Shown here: piece after piece, positions 23,354 through 36,280 of the stretch | Numbering within the stretch: position 1 is the first letter of the stretch | Layout: every line of letters starts with the position of its first letter | NCBI GenBank assembly: GCA_035771175.1 | Contig: CM069590.1 | Coordinates: 29,464,821 to 29,528,820, forward strand | From: Paratinospora sagittata | Lineage: Eukaryota > Streptophyta > Magnoliopsida > Ranunculales > Menispermaceae | DNA length: 64,000 nt | Reading direction: 5' to 3' | The notes under the pieces: model-generated | The model's database searches: none | What the model saw: the letters and a program-made list of their open reading frames with translations, nothing else | Told to the model about the DNA's origin: nothing | Position numbers and translations under genes: made by a program

Positions 23354-24219
23354 ATCTCTGGTGTGTAGGGTAACCCCTCGATCAATCTCAGCACTAAAAC
23401 TCTGAAAATTTCAAAGTCTTCAAAATCACTTTCGATATAGTATTTTATTTTGAAAAAAATGTTTTCTGAAAGGTTTTAATCATAATTTTAATGAGTTTTG
23501 AATTGTTTAAAAGTGTTTAATCTTATATCAAAGTGTTTTGAGTCAATGAAATGGTTCTTTAGTGTCAAAATATTAATTTTTCAAAAATAAGGCTATCCAG
23601 CAATTTGCACGTCTTAGACTAAAATCTAATATTTCTAACGAGAAAAAAGTGGGCACTTCTGCTTGCTCGATTTTTCTATTCCTTCACAGTTTTGCAAGGT
23701 TATCTTAATTGAAATATTCTCTAGTAACACCTAGATGATTCCCATTGTCTCGCGCGCCCAAAAAACTTTAGATTGATCAATGTTTTGAATTCAAATCATT
23801 TTGTAGTACTCTTGCTCTTTAACCTTCAACTTCAAATTTTATAAAACACTCATTCTCTGATTTTCAAAAATACAACACGCACGACATTTGCTAGTTAGAT
23901 TGAGCTTTTCGAAGTGTTTTTCAAGAGAAGAAAGTAATGATTCTTGCCTTTGCAAAAAAAGGCTTCGAATTGAATCAAAATTGCAATCTGCCCTGATGTT
24001 CAGCTAGGTTCTTCATTTTATCCCTTGTGTGCTAAGATTTGCAGAGGCTATCCCTTGTTTAAAACTCTAAGTATATGAAGTGGTCTCGGTAAGATAACAC
24101 ATCAAAAAGGAACACATCACCTGTTTTGCGTCAAGAACACATCAAACAATAGCTTTCGAATTCTACAAAGATCAAGCTCGAAGAACGAAGACATATCTCA
24201 TGTTTAACGCATTAGTTTG
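23354..24219 (+). repeat. Monomer M28, 866 bp, gamma head
   Basis: tattttattttgaaaa, gaattgttt, aaaaaagtggg, cgcgcgccc, gattgatcaatg, cgacatttgctag. Same type as M36 (shift 6,867 bp). Confidence 0.94.
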
Positions 24220-25085
24220 ATCTCTGGTGTGTAGGGTAACCCCTCGATCAATCTTAGCACTAAAACTCTGAAAATTGCAAAGTCTTCAAAATCACTTTCG
24301 ATATAGTATTTCAATTTGACAAAAATGTTTTCCGAAAGGTTTTAATCATAATTTTAATGAGTTTTGAATTATTTAAAAGTGTTTATTCTTGTATCAAAGT
24401 GTTTTGAGTCAATGAAATGGTTCTTTAGTGTCAAAATATTAATGTTTCAAAAATAAGGCTATCCACCAATTTGCACGTCTTAGACTAAAATATGATATTT
24501 CTAACGAGAAAAATGTGGGCACTTCTGCTTGCTCGATTTTTCTATTCCTTCACAGTTTTGCCAAGTTATCTTAATTGAAATATTCTCTAGTAACACCTAG
24601 AAGATTCCCATTGCCACGCACGCCCAAAAAACTTTAGATTGAACAATGTTTTGAATTCAAATCATTTTGTAGTACTCTTGCTCTTTAACCTTCAACTTCA
24701 AGTTTTATAAAACACTCATTCTCCGATTTTCAAAAATACAACACGCACGATATTTGCAAGTTAGATTGAGCTTTTCGAAGTGTTTTTCAAGAGAAGAAAG
24801 TAATGATTCTTGCCTTTGCAAAAAAAGGCTTCGAATTGAATCAAAATTGCAATCTGCCCTGATGTTCAGCTAGGTTCTTCATTTTATCCCTTGTGTGCTA
24901 AGATTTGCAGAGGCTATCCCTTGTTTAAAACTCTAAGTATATGAAGTGGTCTCGGTAAGATAACACATCAAAAAGGAACACATCACCTGTTTTGCCTCAA
25001 GAACACATCAAACAACAGCTTTCGAATTCTACAAAGATCAAGCTCGAAGAACGAAGACATATCTCATGTTTAATGCATTAGTTTG
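24220..25085 (+). repeat. Monomer M29, 866 bp, beta
   Basis: Beta head, then ccaccaattt, aatatgatat, agaagattcc and private cattgccacgc and ctccgatttt. Tail gctaggttc, gcctcaag, tttaatgc. Confidence 0.93.
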
Positions 25086-25949
25086 ATCCCTGGTGTAGGG
25101 TAACCCCTCGATCAATCTTAGCACTAAAACTCTGAAAATTGCAAAGTCTTCAAAATCACTTTCGATATAGTATTTCATTTTGACAAAAATGTTTTCCGAA
25201 AGGTTTTAATCATAATTTTAATGAGTTTTGAATTATTTAAAAGTGTTTATTCTTATATCAAAGTGTTTTGAGTCAATGAAATGGTTCTTTAGTGTCAAAA
25301 TATTAATTTTTCAAAAATAAGGCTATCCAGCAATTTGCACGTCTTAGACTAAAATCTTATATTTCTAACGAGAAAAATGTGGGCACTTCTGCTTGCTCGA
25401 TTTTTCTATTCCTCCACAGTTTTGCCAGGTTATCTTAATTGAAATATTCTCTAGTAACACCTAGATGATTCCCATTGTCTCGCACGCCCAAAAAACTTTA
25501 GATTGAACAATGTTTTGAATTCAAATCATTTTATAGTACTCTTGCTCTTTAACCTTCAACTTCAAGTTTTATAAAACACTCATTCTCTGATTTTCAAAAA
25601 TACAACACGCACGACATTTGCAAGTTAGATTGAGCTTTTCGAAGTGTTTTTCAAGAGAAGAAAGTAATGATTCTTGCCTTTGCAAAAAAAGGCTTCGAAT
25701 TGAATCAAAATTGCAATCTGCCCTGATGTTCAGCTAGGTTCTTCATTTTATCCCTTGTGTGCTAAGATTTGCAGAGGCTATCCCTTGTTTAAAACTCTAA
25801 GTATATGAAGTGGTCTCGGTAAGATAACACATCAAAAAGGAACACATCACCTGTTTTGCGTCAAGAACACATCAAACAATAGCTTTCGAATTCTACAAAG
25901 ATCAAGCTCGAAGAACGAAGACATATCTCATGTTTAACGCATTAGTTTG
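25086..25949 (+). repeat. Monomer M30, 864 bp, beta, 2-bp deletion at start
   Basis: Same ggtgtaggg start and aatcttatat head as M11. Private tcctccacag and ttttatagtac; cgacatttgcaag; tail gctaggttc, gcgtcaag. Confidence 0.94.
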
Positions 25950-26757
25950 ATCTCTGGTGTGTAGGGTAACCCCTCGATCAATCTTAGCACTAAAACTCTG
26001 AAAATTGCAAAGTCTTCAAAATCACTTTCGATATAGTATTTCAATTTGACAAAAATGTTTTCCGAAAGGTTTTAATCATAATTTTAATGAGTTTTGAATT
26101 ATTTAAAAGTGTTTATTCTTGTATCAAAGTGTTTTGAGTCAATGAAATGGTTCTTTAGTGTCAAAATATTAATGTTTCAAAAATAAGGCTATCCAGCAAT
26201 TGGCACGTCTTAGACTAAAATTTAATATTTCTAACGAGAAAAATGTGGGAACTTCTGCTTGCTCGATTTTTCTATTCCTTCACAGTTTTGCAAGGTTATC
26301 TTAATTGAAATATTCTATAGTAACACCTAGATTATTCCCATTGTCTCGCACGCCCAAAAAACTTTAGATTGAACAATGTTTTGAATTCAAATCATTTTGT
26401 AGTACTCTTGCTCTTTAACCTTCAACTTCAAATTTTATAAAACACTTATTCTCTGATTTTCAAAAATATAACACGCACGATATTTGCAAGTTAGATTGAG
26501 CTTTTCGAAGAGTTTTTCAAGAGAAGAAAGTAATGATTCAGCTAGTTTCTTCATTTTATCCCTTGTGTGCTAAGATTTGTAGAGGCTATCCCTTGTTTAA
26601 AACTCTAAGTATATGAAGTGGTCTCGGTAAGATAACACATCAAAAAGGAACACATCACCTGTTTTGCCTCAAGAACACATCAAACAACAGCTTTCGAATT
26701 CTACAAAGATCAAGCTCGAAGAACGAAGACATATCTCATGTTTAACGCATTAGTTTG
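25950..26757 (+). repeat. Monomer M31, 808 bp, beta with 58-bp deletion
   Basis: Head like M12 (gggaacttc, agattattcc). The tail lost 58 bp (gattc joined to agctag at 26,539/26,540); tttgtagag; gcctcaag. Confidence 0.95.
26535..26545. other. 58-bp deletion junction in M31
   Basis: gattc is joined to agctag; the 58 bp from ttgcctttgc to gatgttc are missing. The flanks share ttc. Not seen in any other monomer. Confidence 0.92.
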
Positions 26758-27623
26758 ATCTCTGGTGTGTAGGGTAACCCCTCGATCAATCTTAGCACTA
26801 AAACTCTAAAAATTGCAAAGTCTTCAAAATCACTTTCGATATAGTATTTCATTTTGACAAAAATGTTTTCCGATAGGTTTTAATCATAATTTTAGTGAAT
26901 TTTGAATTATTTAAAAGTGTTTATTCTTGTATCAAAGTGTTTTGAGTCAATGAAATGGTTCTTTAGTGTCAAAATATTAATGTTTCAAAAATAAGGCTAT
27001 CCAGCAATTGGCACGTCTTAGACTAAAATTTAATATTTCTAACGAGAAAAATGTGGGGATTTCTGCTTGCTCGATTTTTCTATTCCTTCACAGTTTTGAA
27101 AGGTTATCTTAATTGAAATATTCTCTAGTAACACCTAGATGATTCCCATTATCTCGCACGCCCAAAAAACTTTAGATTGAAGAATGTTTTGAATTCAAAT
27201 CATTTTGTAGTACTCTTGCTTTTTAACCTTCAACTTCAAATTTTATAAAACACTCATTCTCTGATTTTCAAAAATACAACACGCACGATATTTGCAAGTT
27301 AGATTGAGCTTTTCGAAGTGTTTTTCAAGAGAAGAAAGTAATGATTCTTGCCTTTGCAAAAAAAGGCTTCGAATTGAATCAAAATTGCAATCTGCCCTGA
27401 TGTTCAGCTAGCTTCTTCATTTTATCCCTTGTGTGCTAAGATTTGCAGAGGCTATCCATTGTTTAAAACTCTAAGTATATGAAGTGGTCTCGGTAAGATA
27501 ACACATCAAAAAGGAACACATCACCTGTTTTGCGTCAAGAACACATCAAACAATAGCTTTCGAATTCTACAATGGTCAAGCTCGAAGAACGAAGACATAT
27601 CTCATGTCTAATGCATTAGTTTG
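26758..27623 (+). repeat. Monomer M32, 866 bp, beta ccgatagg head with M3-like tail
   Basis: Head like M10 and M34, private ttttgaaagg and gaagaatgttt. Tail cgaagtg, gctagcttc, gcgtcaag, acaatggtc. Confidence 0.93.
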
Positions 27624-28488
27624 ATATCTGGTGTGTAGGGTAACCCCTCGATCAATCTCAGCACTAAAACTCTGAAAATTGCAAAGTCTTCAAAATCACT
27701 TTCGATATAGTATTTCATTTTTAAAAAAATGTTTTCTGAAAGGTTTTAATCATAATTTTAATGAGTTTTGAAATATTTAAAAGTGTTTAATCTTATATCA
27801 AAGTGTTTTGAGTCAATGAAATGGTTCTTTAGTGTCAAAATATTAATGTTTCAAAAATAAGGCTATCCAGCAATTGGCACGTCTTAGACTAAAATCTGAT
27901 ATTTCTAACGAGAAAAATGTGGGCACTTCTGCTTGCTCGAATTTTCTATTCCTTCACAGTTTTGCCAGGTTATCTTAATTGAAATATTCTATAGTAACAC
28001 CTAGATGATTCCCATTGTCTCGCACGCCCAAAAAACTTTAGATTGAACAATGTTTTGAATTCAAATCATTTTGTAGTACTCTTGCTCTTTAACCTTCAAC
28101 TTCAAATTTTATAAAACACTTATTCTCTGATTTTCAAAAATATAACACGCACGATATTTGCAAGTTAGATTGAGCTTTTCGAAGAGTTTTTCAAGAGAAG
28201 AAAGTAATGATTCTTGCCTTTGCAAAAAAAGGCTTCGAATTGAATCAAAATTGCAATCTGTCTTGATGTTCAGCTAGTTCTTCATTTAATCCCTTGTGTG
28301 CTAAGATTTGCAGAGGCTATCCCTTGTTTAAAACTCTAAGTATATGAAGTGGTCTCGGTAAGATAACACATCAAAAAGGAACACATCACCTGTTTTGCAT
28401 CAAGAACACATCAAACAACAACTTTCGAATTCTACAAAGATCAAGCTCGAAGAACGAAGACATATCTCATGTTTAACGCATTAGTTTG
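27624..28488 (+). repeat. Monomer M33, 865 bp, alpha
   Basis: Counterpart of M9. Starts atatctgg rather than atctctgg; aaatataacac. Confidence 0.94.
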
Positions 28489-29354
28489 ATCTCTGGTGTG
28501 TAGGGTAACCCCTCGATCAATCTTAGCACTAAAACTCTAAAAATTGCAAAGTCTTCAAAATCACTTTCGATATAGTATTTCATTTTGACAAAAATGTTTT
28601 CCGATAGGTTTTAATCATAATTTTAGTGAATTTTGAATTATTTAAAAGTGTTTATTCTTGTATCAAAGTGTTTTGAGTCAATGAAATGGTTCTTTAGTGT
28701 CAAAATATTAATGTTTCAAAAATAAGGCTATCCAGCAATTGGCACGTCTTAGACTAAAATTTAATATTTCTAACGAGAAAAATGTGGGGATTTCTGCTTG
28801 CTCGATTTTTCTATTCCTTCACAGTTTTGCAAGGTTATCTTAATTGAAATATTCTCTAGTAACACCTAGATGATTCCCATTATCTCGCACGCCCAAAAAA
28901 CTTTAGATTGAACAATGTTTTGAATTCAAATCATTTTGTAGTACTCTTGCTTTTTAACCTTCAACTTCAAATTTTATAAAACACGCATTCTCTGATTTTC
29001 AAAAATAAAACACGCACGATATTTGCAAGTTATATTGAGCTTTTCGAAGAGTTTTTCAAGAGAAGAAAGTAATGATTCTTGCCTTTGCAAAAAAAGGCTT
29101 CGAATTGAATCAAAATTGCAATCTGTCTTGATGTTCAGCTAGTTTCTTCATTTTATCCCTTGTGTGCTAAGATTTGCAGAGGCTATCCCTTGCTTAAAAC
29201 TCTAAGTATATGAAGTGGTCTCGGTAAGATAACACATCAAAAAGGAACACATCACCCGTTTTGCCTCAAGAACACATCAAACAACAGCTTTCGAATTCTA
29301 CAAAGATCAAGCTCGAAGAACGAAGACATATCTCATGTTTAATGCATTAGTTTG
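28489..29354 (+). repeat. Monomer M34, 866 bp, beta, ccgatagg subtype
   Basis: Counterpart of M10 with the common forms tctcgcacg and gattcttgcc; private cacccgttttg. Confidence 0.94.
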
Positions 29355-30220
29355 ATCCCTGGTGTGTAGGGTAACCCCTCGATCAATCTTAGCACTAAAA
29401 CTCTGAAAATTGCAAAGTCTTCAAAATCACTTTCGATATAGTATTTCATTTTGACAAAAATGTTTTCCGAAAGGTTTTAATCATAATTTTAATGAGTTTT
29501 GAATTATTTAAAAGTGTTTATTCTTATATCAAAGTGTTTTGAGTCAATGAAATGGTTCTTTAGTGTCAAAATATTAATTTTTCAAAAATAAGGCTATCCA
29601 GCAATTTGCACGTCTTAGACTAAAATCTTATATTTCTAACGAGAAAAATGTGGGCACTTCTGCTTGCTCGATTTTTCTATTCCTTCACAGTTTTGCCAGG
29701 TTATCTTAATTGAAATATTCTCTAGTAACACCTAGATGATTCCCATTGTCTCGCACGCCCAAAAAACTTTAGATTGAACAATGTTTTGAATTCAAATCAA
29801 TTTGTAGTACTCTTGCTCTTTAACCTTCAACTTCAAATTTTATAAAACACTTATTCTCTGATTTTCAAAAATACAACACGCACGATATTTGCAAGTTAGA
29901 TTGAGCTTTTCGAAGAGTTTTTCAAGAGAAGAAAGTAATGATTCTTGCCTTTGCAAAAAAAGGCTTCGAATTGAATCAAAATTGCAATCTGCCCTGATGT
30001 TCAGCTAGGTTCTTCATTTTATCCCTTGTGTGCTAAGATTTGCAGAGGCTATCCCTTGTTTAAAACTCTAAGTATATGAAGTGGTCTCGGTAAGATAACA
30101 CATCAAAAAGGAACACATCACCTGTTTTGCGTCAAGAACACATCAAACAATAGCTTTCGAATTCTACAAGGATCAAGCTCGAAGAACGAAGACATATGTC
30201 ATGTCTAATGCATTAGTTTG
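29355..30220 (+). repeat. Monomer M35, 866 bp, beta
   Basis: Counterpart of M11 without its 2-bp deletion. Private aaatcaatttg and acaaggatc; ends atatgtcatgtctaatgc. Confidence 0.94.
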
Positions 30221-31086
30221 ATCTCTGGTGTGTAGGGTAACCCCTCGATCAATCTCAGCACTAAAACTCTGAAAATTTCAAAGTCTTCAAAATCACTTTC
30301 GATATAGTATTTTATTTTGAAAAAAATGTTTTCTGAAAGGTTTTAATCATAATTTTAATGAGTTTTGAATTATTTAAAAGTGTTTAATCTTCTATCAAAG
30401 TGTTTTGAGTCAATGAAATGGTTCTTTAGTGTCAAAATATTAATTTTTCAAAAATAAGGCTATCCAGCAATTTGCACGTCTTAGACTAAAATCTAATATT
30501 TCTAACGAGAAAAAAGTGGGCACTTCTGCTTGCTCGATTTTTCTATTCCTTCACAGTTTTGCAAGGTTATCTTAATTGAAATATTCTCTAGTAACACCTA
30601 GATGATTCCCATTGTCTCGCGTGCCCAAAAAACTTTAGATTGATCAATGTTTTGAATTCAAATCATTTTGTAGTACTCTTGCTCTTTAACCTTCAACTTC
30701 AAATTTTATAAAACACTCATTCTCTGATTTTCAAAAATACAACACGCACGACATTTGCTAGTTAGATTGAGCTTTTCGAAGTGTTTTTCAAGAGAAGAAA
30801 GTAATGATTCTTGCCTTTGCAAAAAAAGGCTTCGAATTGAATCAAAATTGCAATCTGCCCTGATGTTCAGCTAGGTTCTTCATTTTATCCCTTGTGTGCT
30901 AAGATTTGCAGAGGCTATCCCTTGTTTAAAACTCTAAGTATATGAAGTGGTCTCGGTAAGATAACACATCAAAAAGGAACACATCACCTGTTTTGCGTCA
31001 AGAACACATCAAACAATAGCTTTCGAATTCTACAAAGATCAAGCTCGAAGAACGAAGACATATCTCATGCCTAATGCATTAGTTTG
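30221..31086 (+). repeat. Monomer M36, 866 bp, gamma head
   Basis: Like M28, with cttctatcaaag, cgcgtgccc and an end catgcctaatgc. Confidence 0.94.
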
Positions 31087-31952
31087 ATCTCTGGTGTGTA
31101 GGGTAACCCCTCGATCAATCTCAGCACTAAAACTCTGAAAATTGCAAAGTCTTCAAAATCACTTTCGATATAGTATTTCATTTTTTAAAAAATGTTTTCT
31201 GAAAGGTTTTAATCATAATTTTAATGAGTTTTGAAATATTTAAAAGTGTTTAATCTTATATCAAAGTGTTTTGAGTCAATGAAATGGTTCTTTAGTGTCA
31301 AAATATTAATGTTTCAAAAATAAGGCTATCCAGCAATTGGCACGTCTTCGACTAAAATCTGATATTTCTAACGAGAAAAATGTGGGCACTTCTGCTTGTT
31401 CGATTTTTCTATTCCTTCACAGTTTTGCCAGGTTATCTTAATTGAAATATTATATAGAAACACCTAGATGATTCCCATTGTCTCGCACGCCCAAAAAACT
31501 TTAGATTGAACAATGTTTTGAATTCAAATCATTTTGTAGTACTCTTGCTCTTTAACCTTCAACTTCAAATTTTATAAAACACTTATTCTCTGATTTTCAA
31601 AAATACAACACGCACGATATTTGCAAGTTAGATTGAGCTTTTCGAAGAGTTTTTCAAGAGAAGAAAGTAATGATTCTTGCCTTTGCAAAAAAAGGCTTCG
31701 AATTGAATCAAAATTGCAATCTGTCTTGATGTTCAGCCAGTTTCTTCATTTTATCCCTTGTGTGCTAAGATTTGCAGAGGCTATCCCTTGTTTAAAACTC
31801 TAAGTATATGAAGTGGTCTCGGTAAGATAACACATCAAAAAGGAACACATCACCTGTTTTGCCTCAAGAACACATCAAACAACAGCTTTCGAATTCTACA
31901 AAGATCAAGCTCGAAGAACGAAGACATATCTCATGTTTAACGCATTAGTTTG
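31087..31952 (+). repeat. Monomer M37, 866 bp, alpha
   Basis: catttttt, gtcttcgac, gcttgttcg, attatatagaaac and gttcagccag (which removes an in-frame stop) are private. Confidence 0.93.
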
Positions 31953-32818
31953 ATCCCTGGTGTGTAGGGTAACCCCTCGATCAATCTTAGCACTAAAACT
32001 CTGAAAATTGCAAAGTCTTCAAAATCACTTTCGATAAAGTATTTCAATTTGACAAAAATGTTTTCCGAAAGGTTTTAATCATAATTTTAATGAGTTTTGA
32101 ATTATTTAAAAGTGTTTATTCTTGTATCAAAGTGTTTTGAGTCAATGAAATGGTTCTTTAGTGTCAAAATATTAATGTTTCAAAAATAAGGCTTTCCAGC
32201 AATCGGCACGTCTTAGACTAAAATTTAATATTTCTAACGAGAAAAATGTGGGTACTTCTGCTTGCTCGATTTTTCTATTCGTTCACAGTTTTGCAAGGTT
32301 ATCTTAATTGAAATATTCTCTAGTAACACCTAGATGATTCCATTTATCTCGCACGCCCAAAAAACATTAGATTGAACAATGTTTTGAATTCAAATCATTT
32401 TGTAGTACTCTTGCTCTTTAACCTTCAACTTCAAATTTTATAAAACACTCATTCTCTGATTTTCAAAAATACAACACGCACGATATTTTTCAAGTTAGAT
32501 TGAGCTTTTCGAAGAGTTTTTCAAGAGAAGAAAGTAATGATTCTTGCCTTTGCAAAAAAAGGCTTCGAATTGAATCAAAATTGCAATCTGTCTTGATGTT
32601 CAGCTAGTTCTTCATTTTATCCCTTGTGTGCTAAGATTTGCAGAGGCTATCCATTGTTTAAAACTCTAAGTATATGAAGTGGTCTCGGTAAGATAACACA
32701 TCGAAAAGGAACACATCACCTGTTTTGCGTCAAGAACACATCAAACAATAGCTTTCGAATTCTACAAAGATCAAGCTCGAAGAACGAAGACATATCTCAT
32801 GTTTAACGCATTAGTTTG
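31953..32818 (+). repeat. Monomer M38, 866 bp, beta with ccatttatc
   Basis: M3 relative with gataaagtat, gctttccagcaatcgg, ttcgttcac, aaaacattag and catcgaaaagg. Confidence 0.93.
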
Positions 32819-33682
32819 ATCCCTGGTGTGTAGGGTAACCCCTCGATCAATCTCAGCACTAAAACTCTGAAAATTGCAAAGTCTTCAAAATCACTTTCGA
32901 TATAGTATTTCATTTTTAAAAAAATGTTTTCTGAAAGGTTTTAATCATAATTTTAATGAGTTTTGAAATATTTAAAAGTGTTTAATCTTCTATCAAAGTG
33001 TTTTGAGTCAATGAAATGGTTCTTTAGTGTCAAAATATTAATGTTTCAAAAATAAGGCTATCCAGCAATTGGCACGTCTTAGACTAAAATCTGATATTTC
33101 TAACGAGAAAAATGTGGGCACTTCTGCTTGCTCGATTTTCTATTCCTTCACAGTTTTGCCAGGTTATCTTAATTGAAATATTCTATAGTAACACCTAGAT
33201 GATTCCCATTGTCTCGCACGCCCAAAAAACTTTAGATTGAACAAAGTTTTGAATTCAAATCATTTTGTAGTACTCTTGCTCTTTAACCTTCAACTTCAAA
33301 TTTTATAAAACACTTATTCTCTGATTTTCAAAAACACAACACGCACGATATTTGAAAGTTAGATTGAGATTTTCGAAGAGTTTTTCAAGAGAAGAAAGTA
33401 ATGATTCTTGCCTTTGCAAAAAAAGTCTTCGAATTGAATCAAAATTGCAATCTGTCTTGATGTTCAGCTAGTTCTTCATTTAATCCCTTGTGTGCCAAGA
33501 TTTGCAGAGGCTATCCATTGTTTAAAACTCTAAGTTTCAGAAGTGGTCTCGGTAAGATAACACATGAAAAAGGAACACATCACCTGTTTTGCATCCAGAA
33601 TACATAAAACAATAGCTTTCGAATTCTACAAAAATCAAGCTCGAAGAACGAAGACATATCTCATGTCTAACGCATTAGTTTG
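32819..33682 (+). repeat. Monomer M39, 864 bp, A/D hybrid
   Basis: A-type through aagtttcag (cttctatc, gattttctatt). It then has the D-type end (gaatacataaaac, aaaaatcaagc, tctaacgc) as in M45 and M51. Switch between about 33,540 and 33,600. Confidence 0.88.
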
Positions 33683-34548
33683 ATCTCTGGTGTGTAGCGT
33701 AACCCCTCGATCAATCTCAGCACTAAAACTCTGAACATTGCAAAGTCTTCAAATTCACTTTCGATATAGTATTCCGTTTTGAAAAAAATGTTTTCCGAAA
33801 GGTTTTAATCATAATTTTAATGAGTTTCGAATTATTTAAAAGTGTTTAATCTTATATCAAAGTGTTTTGAGTCAATGAAATGGTTCTTTAGTGTCAAAAT
33901 ATTAATTTTTCAAAAATAAGGCTATCCAGCAATTTGCACGTCTTACACTAAAATCTGATATTTCTAACGAGAAAAATGTGGGCACTTCTGCTTGCTCGAT
34001 TTTTCTATTCCTTCACAGTTTTGCCAGGTTATCTTAATTGAAATATTCTCTACTAACACCTAGATGATTCCCATTGTCTCGCACGCCCAAAAAACTTTAG
34101 ATTGAACAATGTTTTGAATTCAAATCATTTTGTAGTACTTTCGCTCTTTAACCTTCAACTTCAAATTTTATAAAACACTCATTCTCTGATTTTCAAAAAT
34201 TCAACACGCACGATATTTGCAAGTTAGATTGAGCTTTTTGAAGAGTTTTTCAAGAGAAGAAAGTAATGATTCTTGCCTTTGCAAAAAAAGGCTTCGAATT
34301 GAATCAAAATTGCAATCTGCCCTGATGTTCAGCTAGGTTCTTCATTTTATCCCTTGTGTGCTAAGATTTGTAGAGGCTATCCCTTGTTTAAAACTCTAAG
34401 TATATGAAGTGGTCTCGGTAAGATAACACATCAAAAAGGAACACATCACCTGTTTTGCATCAAGAACACATCAAACAACAACTTTCGAATTCTACAAAGA
34501 TCAAGCTCGAAGAACGAAGACATATCTCATGTTTAACGCATTAGTTTG
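33683..34548 (+). repeat. Monomer M40, 866 bp, HOR type B
   Basis: tagcgtaacc, attccgttttg, gagtttcgaatt, cttacac, ctctactaac, tactttcgc, aaaattcaac, gctttttgaag, tttgtagag; private gaacattgc. Confidence 0.94.
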
Positions 34549-35414
34549 ATCTCTGGTGTGTAGGGTAACCCCTCGATCAATCTTAGCACTAAAACTCTGA
34601 AAATTGCAAAGTCTTCAAAATCACTTTCGATATAGTATTTCATTTTGACAAAAATGTTTTCCGATAGGTTTTAATCATAATTTTAGTGAGTTTTGAATTA
34701 TTTAAAAGTGTTTATTCTTGTATCAAAGTGTTTTGAGTCAATGAAATGGTTCTTTAGTGTCAAAATATTAATTTTTCAAAAATAAGGCTATCCACCAATT
34801 TGCACGTCTTAGACTAAAATCTGATATTTCTAACGAGAAAAATGTGCGCACTTCTGCTTGCTCGATTTTTCTATTCCTTCACAGTTTTGCCAGGTTATCT
34901 TAATTGAAATATTCTCTAGTAACACCTAGATGATTCCCATTGTCTCGCACGCCCAAAAAACTTTAGATTGAACAATGTTTTGAATTCAAATCATTTTGTA
35001 GTACTCTTGCTCTTTAACCTTCAACTTCAAGTTTTATAAAACACTCATTCTCTGATTTTCAAAAATACAACACGCACGATATTTTTCAAGTTAGATTGAG
35101 CTTTTCGAAGAGTTTTTCGAGAGAAGAAAGTAATGATTCTTGCCTTTGCAAAAAAAGGCTTCGAATTGAATCAAAATTGCAATCTATCTTGATGTTCAGC
35201 TAGTTCTTCATTTTATCCCTTGTGTGCTAAGATTTGCAGAGGCTATCCATTGTTTAAAACTCTAAGTATATGAAGTGGTCTCGGTAAGATAACACATCAA
35301 AAAGGAACACATCACCTGTTTTGCGTCAGGAACACATCAAACAATAGCTTTCGAATTCTACAATGGTCAAGCTCGAAGAACGAAGACATATCTCATGTCT
35401 AATGCATTAGGTTG
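34549..35414 (+). repeat. Monomer M41, 866 bp, HOR type C
   Basis: ccgatagg, ttagtgag, ccaccaattt, atgtgcgcac, tttttcgagag, ctatcttg, gcgtcagg; ends taggttgatc. Confidence 0.94.
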
Positions 35415-36280
35415 ATCTCTGGTGTGTAGGGTAACCCCTCGATCAATCTCAGCACTAAAACTCTGAAAATTGCAAAGTCTTCAAAATCACTTTCGATATA
35501 GTATTCCGTTTTGAAAAAAATGTTTTCCGAAAGGTTTTAATCATAATTTTAATGAGTTTCGAATTATTTAAAAGTGTTTAATCTTATATCAAAGTGTTTT
35601 GAGTCAATGAAATGGTTTTTTAGTGTCAAAATATTAATTTTTCAAAAATAAGGCTATCCAGCAATTTGCACGTCTTACACTAAAATCTGATATTTCTAAC
35701 GAGAAAAATGTGGGCACTTCTGCTTGCTCGATTTTTCTATTCCTTCACAGTTTTGCCCGGTTATCTTAATTGAAATATTCTCTATTAACACCTAGATGAT
35801 TCCCATTGTCTCGCACGCCCAAAAAACTTTAGATTGAACAATGTTTTGAATTCAAATCATTTTGTAGTACTTTCGCTCTTTAACCTTCAACTTCAAATTT
35901 TATAAAACACTCATTCTCTGATTTTCAAAAATTCAACACGCACGATATTTGCAAGTTAGATTGAGCTTTTTGAAGAGTTTTTCAAGAGAAGAAAGTAATG
36001 ATTCTTGCCTTTACAAAAAAAGGCTTCGAATTGAATCAAAATTGCAATCTGCCCTGATGTTCAGCTAGGTTCTTCATTTTATCCCTTGTGTGCTAAGATT
36101 TGTAGAGGCTATCCCTTGTTTAAAACTCTAAGTATATGAAGTGGTCTCGGTAAGATAACACATCAAAAAGGAACACATCACCTGTTTTGCATCAAGAACA
36201 CATCAAACAACAACTTTCGAATTCTACAAAGATCAAGCTCGAAGAACGAAGACATATCTCATGTTTAACGCATTAGTTTG
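35415..36280 (+). repeat. Monomer M42, 866 bp, HOR type B
   Basis: B with tggttttttagtg, gcccggtta, ctctattaac and cctttacaaaa; copy of M48. Confidence 0.95.

Larger units (their letters stand above)
19891..23410. repeat. ~3.5-kb segmental duplication, right copy (M24-M27)
   Basis: Near-identical to 1-3,520. The differing bases lie at 19,948, 21,217 and 21,879. It carries M25, including the gctatgttctt variant that removes an in-frame stop and creates the same chance 60-codon frame as M2. Confidence 0.93.
27330..30170. repeat. ~2.8-kb segmental duplication, right copy (late M32 to M35)
   Basis: Counterpart of 6,600-9,440. M35 retains the full ggtgtgtaggg start, while its counterpart M11 has lost two bases (ggtgtaggg), as has M30. 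Ends are approximate. Confidence 0.8.
1..33682. repeat. Zone I: heterogeneous monomers with segmental duplications (M1-M39)
   Basis: Alpha and beta monomers follow each other without one fixed HOR, but long segments recur at shifts of 19,890, 2,601 and 20,727 bp, with weaker matches at 16,458 and 6,867 bp. Many monomers are head/tail mosaics. The right end is placed at M39, an A/D hybrid that abuts the first clean hexamer unit. I infer an older or more shuffled part of the array than the zones to its right. Confidence 0.8.
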
